Shown here one piece after another: positions 16,617 to 26,806 of a stretch of 64,000 nt of DNA. The stretch spans positions 165,057 to 229,056 of the forward strand of contig NZ_JACVAC010000010.1 in assembly GCF_014851685.1 (NCBI RefSeq). The letters run 5' to 3'. The notes under the pieces were generated by a model, which did not search any database, was not told the origin of the DNA, and worked only from the letters and a program-made list of their open reading frames with translations. This DNA is from Pseudomonas sp. PDM05 (lineage in GTDB: Bacteria; Pseudomonadota; Gammaproteobacteria; Pseudomonadales; Pseudomonadaceae). The position numbers and the translations under genes were made by a program. Within the stretch, counting starts at the first letter, position 1; every line of letters starts with the position of its first letter.

Positions 16617-17780
16617 TTAGCCTTTGGCCCGTGTTTCCAGCACTTCAACCGCCGGCAGGACCTTGCCTTCGACGAACTCGAGGAACGCGCCACCCCCGGT
16701 AGAAATGTAGGAGATCTGATCAGCAACGCCATATTTATCGATGGCCGCCAGGGTGTCGCCACCGCCGGCAATCGAGAATGCCGAGCTCTCAGCGATGGCC
16801 TTGGCCAGCACCTTGGTGCCGTTGCCGAACTGGTCGAACTCGAATACGCCGACCGGGCCGTTCCACAGGATGGTCTGGGAGGCTTTCAGCAGTTCGGCAA
16901 AGTTGGCCGCGGTTTGCGGACCAATGTCCAGGATCATGTCGTCGGCAGCCACGTCTGCGATCAGCTTGACGGTGGCTTCGGCGCTCTCGGCGAATTCCTT
17001 GGCGACGACCACGTCTACCGGCAATGGCACGCTGACTTTAGCGGCGATGGCGCGGGCGGTGTCGAGCAGGTCCGGCTCGTACAGCGACTTGCCCACCGGG
17101 TGGCCGGCGGCGGCCAGGAAGGTGTTGGCGATACCGCCGCCAACGATCAGCTGGTTGCAGATCTGGCTCAGGCTGTTGAGCACGTCCAGCTTGGTGGAGA
17201 CTTTGGAACCGGCAACAATGGCCGCCATCGGTTGCGCCGGCGCGCCCAGGGCCTTGCCCAGTGCGTCCAGTTCAGCGGCCAGCAAAGGGCCCGCAGCGGC
17301 GACTTTGGCGAACTTGGCCACGCCGTGGGTCGAACCTTCGGCACGGTGAGCGGTGCCGAATGCATCCATCACGAACACGTCGCACAGCGCTGCGTATTGC
17401 TGGGCCAGTTCGTCGCTGTTCTTTTTCTCGCCCTTGTTGAAGCGCACGTTTTCGAACAGCACGATGTCGCCGGCTTTAACGTCGACGCCAGCCAGGTAGT
17501 CAGCCACCAGCGGCACCTCGCGGCCCAGGGCCTTGCTCAGGTAATCGGCTACAGGCTTGAGGCTGTTTTCGGCGGAGAACTCACCTTCGGTCGGACGACC
17601 CAGGTGGGAGCAGACCATCACGGCCGCACCTTTTTCCAGGGCCAGCTTGATGGTCGGCAGCGAGGCCAGGATTCGCGCATCGCTGGTGACAACACCGTCC
17701 TTGACTGGGACGTTGAGGTCTTCGCGGATCAGTACGCGCTTACCTTGCAGATCGAGGTCGGTCATCTTCAACACGGTCAT
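16617..17780 (-). CDS. pgk: Phosphoglycerate kinase
   Basis: A 387-residue enzyme transferring phosphate between 1,3-bisphosphoglycerate and ADP. Hallmarks are VLIREDLNVPV (substrate-binding Asp/Asn), VCSHLGRPT, VLFENVRFNKGE, the nucleotide-binding segment VGGGIANTFL, WNGPVGVFE and the C-terminal GGGDT and STGGGAFLE. The start is ATG 17780, giving the usual length. It begins 17 bp after epd, so the two form one unit. Confidence 0.97.
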   Translation of the reverse strand: MTVLKMTDLDLQGKRVLIREDLNVPVKDGVVTSDARILASLPTIKLALEKGAAVMVCSHLGRPTEGEFSAENSLKPVADYLSKALGREVPLVADYLAGVDVKAGDIVLFENVRFNKGEKKNSDELAQQYAALCDVFVMDAFGTAHRAEGSTHGVAKFAKVAAAGPLLAAELDALGKALGAPAQPMAAIVAGSKVSTKLDVLNSLSQICNQLIVGGGIANTFLAAAGHPVGKSLYEPDLLDTARAIAAKVSVPLPVDVVVAKEFAESAEATVKLIADVAADDMILDIGPQTAANFAELLKASQTILWNGPVGVFEFDQFGNGTKVLAKAIAESSAFSIAGGGDTLAAIDKYGVADQISYISTGGGAFLEFVEGKVLPAVEVLETRAKG

Positions 17781-17797
17781 GGGTCGCAGTTCCTGAA

Positions 17798-18853
17798 TTA
17801 CTGTTGAGGTTGTTTGGAGGCGATGTGCAGATAGTGTCCTGCAACATCCAGCATGCGGTTGGCAAACCCCCATTCGTTGTCGAACCAGGCCAGGATGTTC
17901 ACCAGCCTCGGGCCGGAAACGCGGGTCTGGCTGGCATCGACAATCGCCGAATGCGGGTCATGGTTGAAATCACAACTGGCGTGGGGCAACTCGGTGTAGG
18001 CCAAAAGGCCTTTGAGCGGGCCGCTGGTGGCGGCGTCGCGCAGGATCCGGTTGACCTCCGTCGCATCGGTGTCGCTCACGGTCTGCATGGTGATGTCCAG
18101 GCAAGACACGTTCACCGTCGGCACCCGTACGGCTTTGGCCTGGATTCGCCCGGCAAGTTCCGGCAGCAGTCGTTCGATGCCGCGCGCCAGGCCCGTGGAC
18201 ACCGGAATCACCGATTGGAACGCCGAACGCGTACGACGCAGGTCTTCATGGTGGTAGGCGTCGATCACCGGCTGGTCGTTCATCGCCGAGTGAATCGTGG
18301 TGATCGACACGTAGTCCACACCAATCGCCTGATCCAGCAGGCGCAACAGCGGCACGCTGCAGTTGGTGGTGCAGGAGGCGTTGGACACCAACAGCTCCGC
18401 GCCGGTCAGGCAATCCTGGTTGATGCCGTAGACGATGGTGGCGTCGACATCCGCCTCGCTGGCCATCGGCTGGGAAAACAGCACACGCGGCGCGCCGGCG
18501 TCGAGGAAACGCTGGCCATCGGCACGGGTGTGATAGACACCGGAACACTCCAGCACCAGGTCGACGCCCAGTGCTTTCCAGTCGATGCCTTCGGGGGTGG
18601 CACTGCGCAGGACCTGCACGCAGTTGCCATTAATATGCAGACAATCGCCCTCGACCCGCACTTCGCCTGGGAAACGGCCGTGGGTGGAGTCAAAGCGTGT
18701 CAGGTATTCGACGCTGGCCATGTCGGCCAGATCGTTGATCGCAACAATTTCAAACCCGGCAGCCGCCCCTCGCTCGAACAGAGCACGCAAGACGCAACGA
18801 CCAATGCGGCCGTAGCCGTTGAGTGCAACTTTGTAGGGACGCGGTTGAGGCAT
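17798..18853 (-). CDS. epd: Erythrose-4-phosphate dehydrogenase (GapA family)
   Basis: A 351-residue member of the glyceraldehyde-3-phosphate dehydrogenase family. It has an N-terminal NAD fold (VALNGYGRIGRCVLRALFERG), the catalytic SNASCTTNC with nucleophile Cys, the substrate segment TTIHSAMNDQPVIDAYH and the C-terminal WFDNEWGFANRML. Length, the ERGAAAGFEIVAINDLAD segment and its place between tkt and pgk indicate Epd, which oxidises erythrose 4-phosphate for pyridoxal phosphate synthesis, rather than GapA. The start is ATG 18853. Confidence 0.93.
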   Translation of the reverse strand: MPQPRPYKVALNGYGRIGRCVLRALFERGAAAGFEIVAINDLADMASVEYLTRFDSTHGRFPGEVRVEGDCLHINGNCVQVLRSATPEGIDWKALGVDLVLECSGVYHTRADGQRFLDAGAPRVLFSQPMASEADVDATIVYGINQDCLTGAELLVSNASCTTNCSVPLLRLLDQAIGVDYVSITTIHSAMNDQPVIDAYHHEDLRRTRSAFQSVIPVSTGLARGIERLLPELAGRIQAKAVRVPTVNVSCLDITMQTVSDTDATEVNRILRDAATSGPLKGLLAYTELPHASCDFNHDPHSAIVDASQTRVSGPRLVNILAWFDNEWGFANRMLDVAGHYLHIASKQPQQ

Positions 18854-18895
18854 GGGGTTCTCGATTACCTTGGGTAAAGGGGTGACTGTCAGACC

Positions 18896-18966
18896 GCTTT
18901 CGCGAGCAAGCCCGCTCCCACATTTAGACCGCGATCTAATGTGGGAGCGGGCTTGCTCGCGAAGGC
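18896..18966. repeat. REP pair, short spacer
   Basis: CGCGAGCAAGCCCGCTCCCAC, about 20 bp, then GTGGGAGCGGGCTTGCTCGCG, in tail-to-tail order between tkt and epd. Confidence 0.88.
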
Positions 18967-18994
18967 GTCGGTACAGCCACCCCAATTTACAGCC

Positions 18995-20992
18995 TTAGTC
19001 TTCCAGCAGCTCTTCAGCCTGACCCAGGATGTTGTCCAGGGTGAAACCGAACTCTTCGAACAACGCTGGCGCCGGCGCCGACTCACCGTAGGTGGTCATG
19101 CCGATCACACGGCCTTCCAGGCCCACGTACTTGTACCAGTAGTCGGCGTGAGCCGCTTCGATGGCGATACGCGCGCTGACCTGCAACGGCAGGACCGATT
19201 GCTTGTAGCTGGCGTCCTGGGCATCGAACACGCTGGTGCACGGGATCGAAACCACACGCACCTTGCGGCCTTGCTCAGTCAGCTTGTCGTAAGCCTGAAC
19301 GGTCAGGCCCACTTCGGAACCCGTGGAGATCAGGATCAGCTCCGGCTCGCCAGCACAGTCCTTGAGCACATAACCGCCACGGGCGATGTCGGCGATCTGC
19401 GCGTCGGTACGCACTTGGTGTTGCAGGTTCTGACGCGAGAAGATCAGCGCCGAAGGGCCGTCCTTGCGCTCGATGGCGTGCTTCCAGGCCACGGCGGATT
19501 CCACCGCGTCGGCTGGACGCCAGGTGTCCAGGTTCGGCGTGGTACGCAAGCTGGTCAGCTGCTCGACCGGCTGGTGCGTCGGGCCGTCTTCGCCCAGACC
19601 GATGGAGTCGTGGGTGTAAACGTGGATCACGCGCTTCTTCATCAGCGCAGCCATACGCACAGCGTTGCGTGCGTATTCCATGAACATCAGGAAGGTCGCG
19701 CCGTAAGGCACCAGACCGCCGTGCAGGGACACGCCGTTCATGATGGCGCTCATGCCGAACTCACGTACGCCGTAGTACATGTAGTTGCCGCTGGCGTCTT
19801 CCGCCGTCACGCCCTTGCAGCCTTTCCACAGGGTCAGGTTGGAACCGGCCAGGTCGGCCGAACCGCCGAGGATCTCCGGCAGCAGCGGGCCAAAGGCGTT
19901 CAGGGTGTTCTGGCTGGCTTTACGGCTGGCGATGGTCTCGCCCTTGGCCGCGACTTCGGCGATGTAGGCCGAGGCTTTTTCCGAGAAGTCGGCAGGCAGG
20001 TCACCGGCCAGACGACGTACCAGCTCGTTGGCAAGCTCCGGGAACTCGGCGGAGTAGGCCGCGAAACGCTGGTCCCACTCGGCTTCGGTCGCCAGGCCTT
20101 TTTCCTTGGCATCCCATTCGGCGTAGATGTCGGCCGGGATTTCGAACGGGCCGTGGTTCCACTTCAGCGCAGCACGGGTCAGGGCGATTTCCGCGTCACC
20201 CAGTGGGGCGCCGTGGCAGTCTTCTTTACCTTGCTTGTTCGGCGAACCGAAGCCGATGGTGGTCTTGCAGCAGATCAGGGTCGGCTGTGCGCTCTTGCGA
20301 GCGGTGTCGATGGCGGTCTTGATCTCTTCCGGATCGTGGCCGTCGACGTTGCGGATCACCTGCCAGTTGTAGGCTTCGAAACGCTTCGGGGTGTCATCGG
20401 TGAACCAGCCTTCGACTTCGCCGTCGATGGAGATGCCGTTGTCATCGTAGAAGGCGATCAGCTTGCCCAGGCCCAGGGTGCCGGCCAGGGATGCGACTTC
20501 GTGGGAAATGCCTTCCATCATGCAGCCATCACCCAGGAACACGTAGGTGTGGTGGTCGACGATGTCGTGGCCAGGGCGGTTGAATTGTGCGCCCAGGACT
20601 TTTTCAGCCAGCGCGAAGCCAACGGCGTTGGCCAGGCCTTGGCCCAGGGGACCGGTGGTGGTCTCGACGCCTGGGGTGTAGCCGAATTCCGGGTGACCCG
20701 GGGTGCGGCTGTGCAGCTGGCGGAAGCTCTTGAGGTCATCGATGGTGACGTCGTAGCCGGTCAGGTGCAGCAGCGAGTAAATCAGCATCGAGCCGTGGCC
20801 GTTGGACAGCACAAAGCGGTCACGGTCGGCGAACGATGGATTGCTCGGGTTGTGTTTCAGGTAGTCACGCCAAAGTACCTCGGCGATATCCGCCATGCCC
20901 ATCGGGGCACCGGGATGGCCGCTGTTGGCTTTTTGCACGGCATCCATGCTGAGGGCACGAATGGCGTTGGCACGCTCACGACGGCTGGGCAT
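18995..20992 (-). CDS. tkt: Transketolase
   Basis: A 665-residue thiamine-diphosphate enzyme of the non-oxidative pentose phosphate pathway. It shows SGHPGAPMGMADIAEVLW near the N-terminus, the ThDP-binding segment from LGDGCMMEGISHEV to AFYDDN, TTGPLGQGLANAVG, and the pyrimidine-domain stretches STYG-like YYGVREFGMSA and HDSIGLGEDGPTHQP. The start is ATG 20992 with AGGAG upstream. It is the first gene of the minus-strand carbon cluster, divergent from the sahR-like gene; the 259-bp gap holds a strong palindrome. Confidence 0.97.
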   Translation of the reverse strand: MPSRRERANAIRALSMDAVQKANSGHPGAPMGMADIAEVLWRDYLKHNPSNPSFADRDRFVLSNGHGSMLIYSLLHLTGYDVTIDDLKSFRQLHSRTPGHPEFGYTPGVETTTGPLGQGLANAVGFALAEKVLGAQFNRPGHDIVDHHTYVFLGDGCMMEGISHEVASLAGTLGLGKLIAFYDDNGISIDGEVEGWFTDDTPKRFEAYNWQVIRNVDGHDPEEIKTAIDTARKSAQPTLICCKTTIGFGSPNKQGKEDCHGAPLGDAEIALTRAALKWNHGPFEIPADIYAEWDAKEKGLATEAEWDQRFAAYSAEFPELANELVRRLAGDLPADFSEKASAYIAEVAAKGETIASRKASQNTLNAFGPLLPEILGGSADLAGSNLTLWKGCKGVTAEDASGNYMYYGVREFGMSAIMNGVSLHGGLVPYGATFLMFMEYARNAVRMAALMKKRVIHVYTHDSIGLGEDGPTHQPVEQLTSLRTTPNLDTWRPADAVESAVAWKHAIERKDGPSALIFSRQNLQHQVRTDAQIADIARGGYVLKDCAGEPELILISTGSEVGLTVQAYDKLTEQGRKVRVVSIPCTSVFDAQDASYKQSVLPLQVSARIAIEAAHADYWYKYVGLEGRVIGMTTYGESAPAPALFEEFGFTLDNILGQAEELLED

Positions 20993-21186
20993 CGCTGATC
21001 TCCTGGGGTTTGAATAAAAAGAAACGGAAAAAAGGACCGGCATTTTCCCTCAGCCACCGCCTGCGGGCAATGACAGATAGTCACTTGAGCGGTTTTTCCT
21101 GCCCTTTGTGCGCCAATCCCTTGCAGAAATCGGCCACCCGTTCGTCTAAAGGCTGGAGTGCTTGCTTATGACCGCCACTTATCGAT

Positions 21187-21210
21187 CAATATCAAAACTT
21201 TTTGATATTG
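21187..21210. promoter_or_regulatory. Perfect 24-bp palindrome, candidate SahR operator
   Basis: CAATATCAAAA and TTTTGATATTG are exact inverted arms around a 2-bp centre. It lies 41 bp before the ArsR/methyltransferase-type regulator gene and overlaps a TTGACC hexamer at 21208-21213. Position and symmetry fit autoregulation by the adjacent dimeric ArsR-type protein. Confidence 0.65.
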
Positions 21211-21251
21211 ACCTTGCGATGCCTTGCACCCGTCACTAGACTGCTGGCCTT

Positions 21252-22247
21252 ATGAATCTACCCGTGCCCTCCCTGCGTCCCGATGACGGCGATGAACTGG
21301 CAGCCTTGTGCAAGGCCGCCGGCGATCCGTTGCGTTTGAACGTACTGCGCGCACTGGCCAACGACTCGTTTGGCGTATTGGAACTGGCGCAGATCTTCGC
21401 CATCGGTCAATCCGGCATGAGCCACCACCTGAAGGTGCTGGCCCAGGCCGAACTGGTGGCCACCCGCCGCGAAGGCAACGCGATCTTCTACCGTCGCGCC
21501 CTGCCCCACACCGACCTGCTCGGTGGCAAGCTGCACGCCGCCCTGCTTGAAGAAGTCGATGGCCTGAACCTGCCGGGCGACGTGCAAGCGCGCATCGCCC
21601 AGGTCCACGGGCAGCGTGCTGCGGCCAGCCAGGACTTTTTCTCACGGGTGGCCGAGAAGTTTCGCGCCCAACAGGACCTGATTGCCGGTCTGCCCCAATA
21701 CCGCGAAAGCGTACTGGCGCTACTGGACAAGCTGAGCTTCAGTGATGAAGCCAGCGCGCTGGAGGTCGGCCCTGGGGATGGTGGTTTCCTGCCAGACCTG
21801 GCATGCCGTTTCAAGCACGTCAGTGCGCTGGACAACAGCCCGGCGATGCTCGAACTGGCGCGCCAGCTCTGCGAGCGCGAGGCTTTGGGCAACGTTACGC
21901 TGCAACTGGCTGACGCGCTCAATGGCACAACCCTGCAGGCCGACTGCGTGGTGCTGAACATGGTCTTGCACCATTTCGCCGCCCCCGCCGACGCCCTCAA
22001 GCAAATGGCCGGGCTCCTGCACCCCGGCGGTAGCCTGTTGGTTACGGATTTATGCAGCCACAACCAGAATTGGGCCAAGGAGGCCTGCGGTGATCTCTGG
22101 TTGGGTTTTGAACAGGACGATCTGGCCCGTTGGGCCACCGCTGCGGGACTCGTTCCCGGGGAAAGCCTCTATGTAGGTTTACGTAATGGTTTCCAGATCC
22201 AGGTCCGCCATTTTCAGCGACCGGCTGGCGACACTCACCATCGGTAA
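21252..22247 (+). CDS. sahR: ArsR-family regulator fused to a SAM-binding methyltransferase-like domain (SahR-like)
   Basis: A 331-residue fusion. Residues 10-100 form an ArsR-type winged helix (AAGDPLRLNVLRAL, GQSGMSHHLKVLAQAELV with the recognition helix). Residues 150-320 form a Rossmann methyltransferase fold (SALEVGPGDGGFLPDLA, then VVLNMVLHHFAAP). This architecture is that of SahR, a proteobacterial repressor of methionine-cycle genes that senses S-adenosylhomocysteine. The gene is 19 bp upstream of metK and so probably in one operon, which supports the role. The SahR name rests on recalled family architecture and context, not on a search. Confidence 0.78.
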   Translation: MNLPVPSLRPDDGDELAALCKAAGDPLRLNVLRALANDSFGVLELAQIFAIGQSGMSHHLKVLAQAELVATRREGNAIFYRRALPHTDLLGGKLHAALLEEVDGLNLPGDVQARIAQVHGQRAAASQDFFSRVAEKFRAQQDLIAGLPQYRESVLALLDKLSFSDEASALEVGPGDGGFLPDLACRFKHVSALDNSPAMLELARQLCEREALGNVTLQLADALNGTTLQADCVVLNMVLHHFAAPADALKQMAGLLHPGGSLLVTDLCSHNQNWAKEACGDLWLGFEQDDLARWATAAGLVPGESLYVGLRNGFQIQVRHFQRPAGDTHHR

Positions 22248-22266
22248 ATATCAGGAAAACATCGAG

Positions 22267-23457
<1,191 letters not shown>

Positions 23458-23474
23458 TCGCCCGCAGTACCCAA

Positions 23475-23507
23475 AGCCCTGCCGGGTTCGCCCGGCGGGG
23501 CTTTTTA
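23475..23507 (+). terminator. Intrinsic terminator after metK
   Basis: AGCCCTGCCGGG, loop TTCG, CCCGGCGGGGCT, then TTTTATT. It is a stable GC stem with a U tract. Confidence 0.9.
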
Positions 23508-23675
23508 TTGCCGGATGATTCGCGGTGATGTTCACATTTTTTGGATCCAAACCTTGCAGGCCAAATAATGGCCCACTAGAATCCGCGCCCTCTCGGGCCT
23601 TCACCTTATTTGGATATTGCCTTGCGCCAGCCCGGGATTCATCCGCGCGCGAGCAATCGAACATTGAGGTTTTTC

Positions 23676-24026
23676 ATGCGCATCTCCACGCTCGCCCCTG
23701 CTGCCCTTCTGCTCAGCCTGTTCGCCCTGCCTGCTCACGCCGGCACCGACTTGAGCGCACTGAGCGGCGCCCTGAGTTCCCAACTGGGCGGCAACTCCGG
23801 CGACTGCCAGCAACACGCCAAAGACCTGCAAACCAAGATCGATGCCGCCGAAGCCAAGAACGACACGCTGTCCGTGAAGGCCTTCAAAGCAGCGCAGGAC
23901 CAAGTCAACAAAGGTTGTGACAAACTCGCCGAAACCCAGGCCAAGGCCGACGCCAAGCAGCAAACGACCGAAGCCAAGGCCGACAAGAACGACGCCGTGA
24001 AAGCACTGGGCGGCCTGTTCAAGTAA
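23676..24026 (+). CDS. Small secreted helical protein, DUF1090-like
   Basis: A 116-residue protein with a Sec signal peptide (LAPAALLLSLFALPAHA). The mature chain is mostly charged helix (Lys/Ala/Glu/Asp rich) with two cysteines, GDCQQHAK and KGCDKLAETQAK, in a pattern like the DUF1090 protein encoded at 25825-26220. It is probably periplasmic; the function is unknown. The ATG 23676 start follows GAGG. A terminator follows 16 bp after the stop. Confidence 0.72.
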   Translation: MRISTLAPAALLLSLFALPAHAGTDLSALSGALSSQLGGNSGDCQQHAKDLQTKIDAAEAKNDTLSVKAFKAAQDQVNKGCDKLAETQAKADAKQQTTEAKADKNDAVKALGGLFK

Positions 24027-24042
24027 GCAGAAACACCCCGTA

Positions 24043-24071
24043 AAAAGCCCCGCACCGTCGGGGCTTTTTTG
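24043..24071 (+). terminator. Intrinsic terminator
   Basis: AGCCCC, loop, GGGGCT followed by TTTTT, with an A-run before the stem. It lies between the small secreted protein gene and ligB. Confidence 0.88.
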
Positions 24072-24121
24072 TGGGCGTGTGGATCATTTAGGCTGGGTTC
24101 CCCTTCCGAGCAAGGATGCTC

Positions 24122-25786
24122 ATGATGCGTTCAGTGATGGCTCTTTTACTCAGCATGTGCGCTTTTTGGGCGTGGGCCGAGGATTGCCCCGATGACGCCC
24201 GGACACAGATCAACAGCCTGTCCGCGCAGATCCGCCAGTGGGACGACAGTTACCACCGGCTCGGGCAGTCCCCCATCAGCGACGAGCTTTACGACCAGGC
24301 CCGCCAGCGCCTGGCCCGCTGGCGCGAGTGCGCGCCCCAACCCACGGCGCCGGCAGACAACCCCCTGGCCAGTTCCCGGGGCACCCACCCCCACCCTGTC
24401 GCCCATACCGGCCTGGAAAAACTCCTGGATGAACACGCTGTCGAGGCCTGGCTGAGCAGCCGCCAGGATGTCTGGATTCAGCCCAAGATCGATGGCGTGG
24501 CTGTGACCCTGGTGTATCGCAAGGGCCGCCTGAGCCGGTTGATCAGCCGCGGCGACGGTCTCCAGGGCCAGGACTGGTCAGCCGCCGCACGCAGGATTCC
24601 CGGCATTGTCCAGCACCTGCCGGAGCCCATCGACCTGGTCCTGCAAGGTGAACTCTATTGGCGCCTCACCGACCATGTGCAATCGGTACACGGCGGGCTC
24701 AATGCCCGCAGCAAGGTGGCCGGGCTGATGAACCGCCAACAGCTGAGCGACGCCGACGCCGCCGGTATCGGCCTGTTTGTCTGGGCCTGGCCCGACGGCC
24801 CGGCCTCATTCAGCGAACGCCTGAATACCCTCGCACACCTGGGTTTCACCGACAGCCAGCGCTACAGCCAGCCGGTCCGGAGCATCAGCGAAGCCGCGCA
24901 CTGGCGCACTTATTGGTACACCCACCCGTTGCCCTTCGCCAGCGATGGGGTGGTACTGCACCAGGCATTGCGCGCACCGGCCGAGCGCTGGAAAGTCAGC
25001 GCGCCTTACTGGGTGGTCGCGTGGAAGTACCCGGTCACCAAGGCCCTGGCACTGGTGCGCAAGGTGCAGTTCAAGATCGGCCGCACCGGGCGCATCACGC
25101 CGATCCTGGAACTGGAACCGGTGCGCCTGGATGACCGGCAGATCAGTCGCGTCAGCGCCGGCTCATTGAAACGCTGGCAAGCGCTGGACATACGCCCCGG
25201 CGATCAGGTGTCCATCAGCCTCGCCGGCCAGGTGATCCCGCGGTTGGACGAGGTGATTTTGCGCAACACCGAGCGTGTCGAGGTGCACGCCCCCGACGCC
25301 GGCGCCTTTCACGCCCTCAGTTGCTGGCAACTGGACCCCGGTTGCGAAGAGCAATTGCTCGCCCGCCTCACCTGGCTCAGCAGTAGTCAGGGCCTGGCGC
25401 TGCCCCATGTGGGCCGCGAGACGTGGAACGTATTGATCCAGGCCGGTCTAATCGCAGGCTTTCTCGATTGGTTGACCCTGGATGCGGCAGAGCTTGCTAA
25501 CATTGACGGCCTCGGTGATCGCAGTCGCGCGCGAGTGCTCGACAGCCTGCGCAGCGCGCGACAACGGCCCTTTGCACAATGGCTCAAAGCCCTCGGCGTA
25601 CCGCCTACGGCACGCAACAACCTGGAAGGCGGCTGGCACACCCTGGCTGCCAAAGACACCCAAGCCTGGCTGGCAACCGACGGCATCGGCCCCGGTCGCG
25701 CGGCGCAATTGAGCGCCTTTTTTCGCGACCCGCAGGTGCTGGCCATGGCTGAAACATTACGCGCGGCCGGGATCGACGGGTTTTGA
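24122..25786 (+). CDS. ligB: NAD+-dependent DNA ligase LigB, with N-terminal signal-like segment
   Basis: A 554-residue LigB-type ligase. Adenylation occurs at Lys122 in QPKIDGVAVTL. An OB domain (FKIGRTGRITPILELEPV) and helix-hairpin-helix repeats (NIDGLGDRSRARVLDSL, TDGIGPGRAAQL) follow. The zinc finger and BRCT domain of LigA are absent, as expected for LigB. The first 19 residues (MMRSVMALLLSMCAFWAWA) look like a cleavable signal peptide, which E. coli LigB also has. ATG codons at 24116, 24122 and 24125 are possible; 24122 has the best spacing from AAGG. Both neighbours encode small secreted DUF1090-like proteins. Confidence 0.9.
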   Translation: MMRSVMALLLSMCAFWAWAEDCPDDARTQINSLSAQIRQWDDSYHRLGQSPISDELYDQARQRLARWRECAPQPTAPADNPLASSRGTHPHPVAHTGLEKLLDEHAVEAWLSSRQDVWIQPKIDGVAVTLVYRKGRLSRLISRGDGLQGQDWSAAARRIPGIVQHLPEPIDLVLQGELYWRLTDHVQSVHGGLNARSKVAGLMNRQQLSDADAAGIGLFVWAWPDGPASFSERLNTLAHLGFTDSQRYSQPVRSISEAAHWRTYWYTHPLPFASDGVVLHQALRAPAERWKVSAPYWVVAWKYPVTKALALVRKVQFKIGRTGRITPILELEPVRLDDRQISRVSAGSLKRWQALDIRPGDQVSISLAGQVIPRLDEVILRNTERVEVHAPDAGAFHALSCWQLDPGCEEQLLARLTWLSSSQGLALPHVGRETWNVLIQAGLIAGFLDWLTLDAAELANIDGLGDRSRARVLDSLRSARQRPFAQWLKALGVPPTARNNLEGGWHTLAAKDTQAWLATDGIGPGRAAQLSAFFRDPQVLAMAETLRAAGIDGF

Positions 25787-25824
25787 ACCCGCCCGGCCAT
25801 CAGATTGCGACCTTGGAGCTCCAC

Positions 25825-26220
25825 ATGAAATTTCTCGCACCGTTTGCCCTGCTGACCGTCGCAAGCTTCATGGCCACGCCGTTGCTGGCCGCCGAAGACG
25901 CCCCGCAACTCACCGGCTGCGCCGCCAAGCGCCAGGCCATCAGCGCCCAGATCGAACAAGCCAAGGCCCACGGCAACAGCGCCCAGCAAGCCGGCCTGGA
26001 AAAAGCCCTGAGCGAAGTCACCGCCAATTGCACCGACGCGTCCTTGAAAAAGGAACGGGAAAACAAGGTGCTCGACGCCAAGCACGAAGTCAGCCGCCGT
26101 CAGGCCGACCTCGACAAGGCCATGAAAAAAGGCGACGCGGACAAGATCAACAAGCGTAAGGACAAGCTTGCCGAGTCGCGTAAAGAGCTGCAGGACGCTG
26201 TGGAAGAGCTCGACCAGTAA
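25825..26220 (+). CDS. DUF1090 family periplasmic protein (YqjC-like)
   Basis: A 131-residue protein with signal peptide MKFLAPFALLTVASFMATPLLA and a mature coiled-coil chain typical of DUF1090: CAAKRQAISAQIEQAKAHGN, then GLEKALSEVTANCTD and DKINKRKDKLAESRKELQ. E. coli YqjC is the namesake; the function is unknown. The start ATG 25825 follows GGAG. It begins 38 bp after ligB on the same strand, and its stop is only 6 bp from the convergent cytochrome gene. Confidence 0.85.
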   Translation: MKFLAPFALLTVASFMATPLLAAEDAPQLTGCAAKRQAISAQIEQAKAHGNSAQQAGLEKALSEVTANCTDASLKKERENKVLDAKHEVSRRQADLDKAMKKGDADKINKRKDKLAESRKELQDAVEELDQ

Positions 26221-26226
26221 AATCGC

Positions 26227-26676
26227 TTAGTGGTCGCGGAACTGCTTATGGCACGCGCTGCAGGCATCTTCGACTTTCTGCACCGCAGGCCCCAGGTTGC
26301 TGGCCTTGTAAGGCTGCACCTGGCTGGCGGTCACCAATTCACCGGTGGCCGTTTCAAGGTTGCGGGCCAGTTCCTGGAATTGCGCCTGTTTCTGCCAGAC
26401 ATCATCTTTGGCGCTGCTATGGTCTTCTTCGCGCACGCTCGGAAAGTGCTTCCATGGCTCATGGGACAACGCGTCCAGCTTGACCGCACCTTCAGCGAAT
26501 TTGGCGCCGTCGAACGGGATGCGCCCACGCAGCATGCCACCCAGGTCTTCGCCGGTCTTGAGCATCTGTTTGAAGATCGCCTTGCGCTGGCCCAAGGGCG
26601 AATTCGGATCAACGCCGCCGCAGGCGGACAGTGTCATGCAGGCCAGCAATACAACGGTCAATCGTTTAAAAGTCAT
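26227..26676 (-). CDS. c-type cytochrome lipoprotein (cytochrome c'/c556 family)
   Basis: A 149-residue protein with a lipoprotein signal (VVLLACMTLSAC). The four-helix-type body (FKQMLKTGEDLGGML) ends in the haem site CSACH (residues 139-143) close to the C-terminus, as in cytochrome c'. It should be membrane-anchored in the periplasm. The redox partner is unknown. The start is ATG 26676; the open frame extends much further upstream without a ribosome site. Confidence 0.85.
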   Translation of the reverse strand: MTFKRLTVVLLACMTLSACGGVDPNSPLGQRKAIFKQMLKTGEDLGGMLRGRIPFDGAKFAEGAVKLDALSHEPWKHFPSVREEDHSSAKDDVWQKQAQFQELARNLETATGELVTASQVQPYKASNLGPAVQKVEDACSACHKQFRDH

Positions 26677-26806
26677 GGTGGCTTCAGGGTCACGGGAAAC
26701 GGCGGCCAGTATCCTCGCCCAGCCCACAAAGACCAATAGCCCTATTAATAATAAGGGTTGCCCAGCAGGCGCTACGGCGCGGGCAATCGCTTCAGGAAAT
26801 ACGTGT

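Noticed and set aside
18941..20998. Open frame of 685 codons on the plus strand opposite tkt
   Set aside because: It mirrors the transketolase codon pattern and has no recognisable domain or ribosome site.
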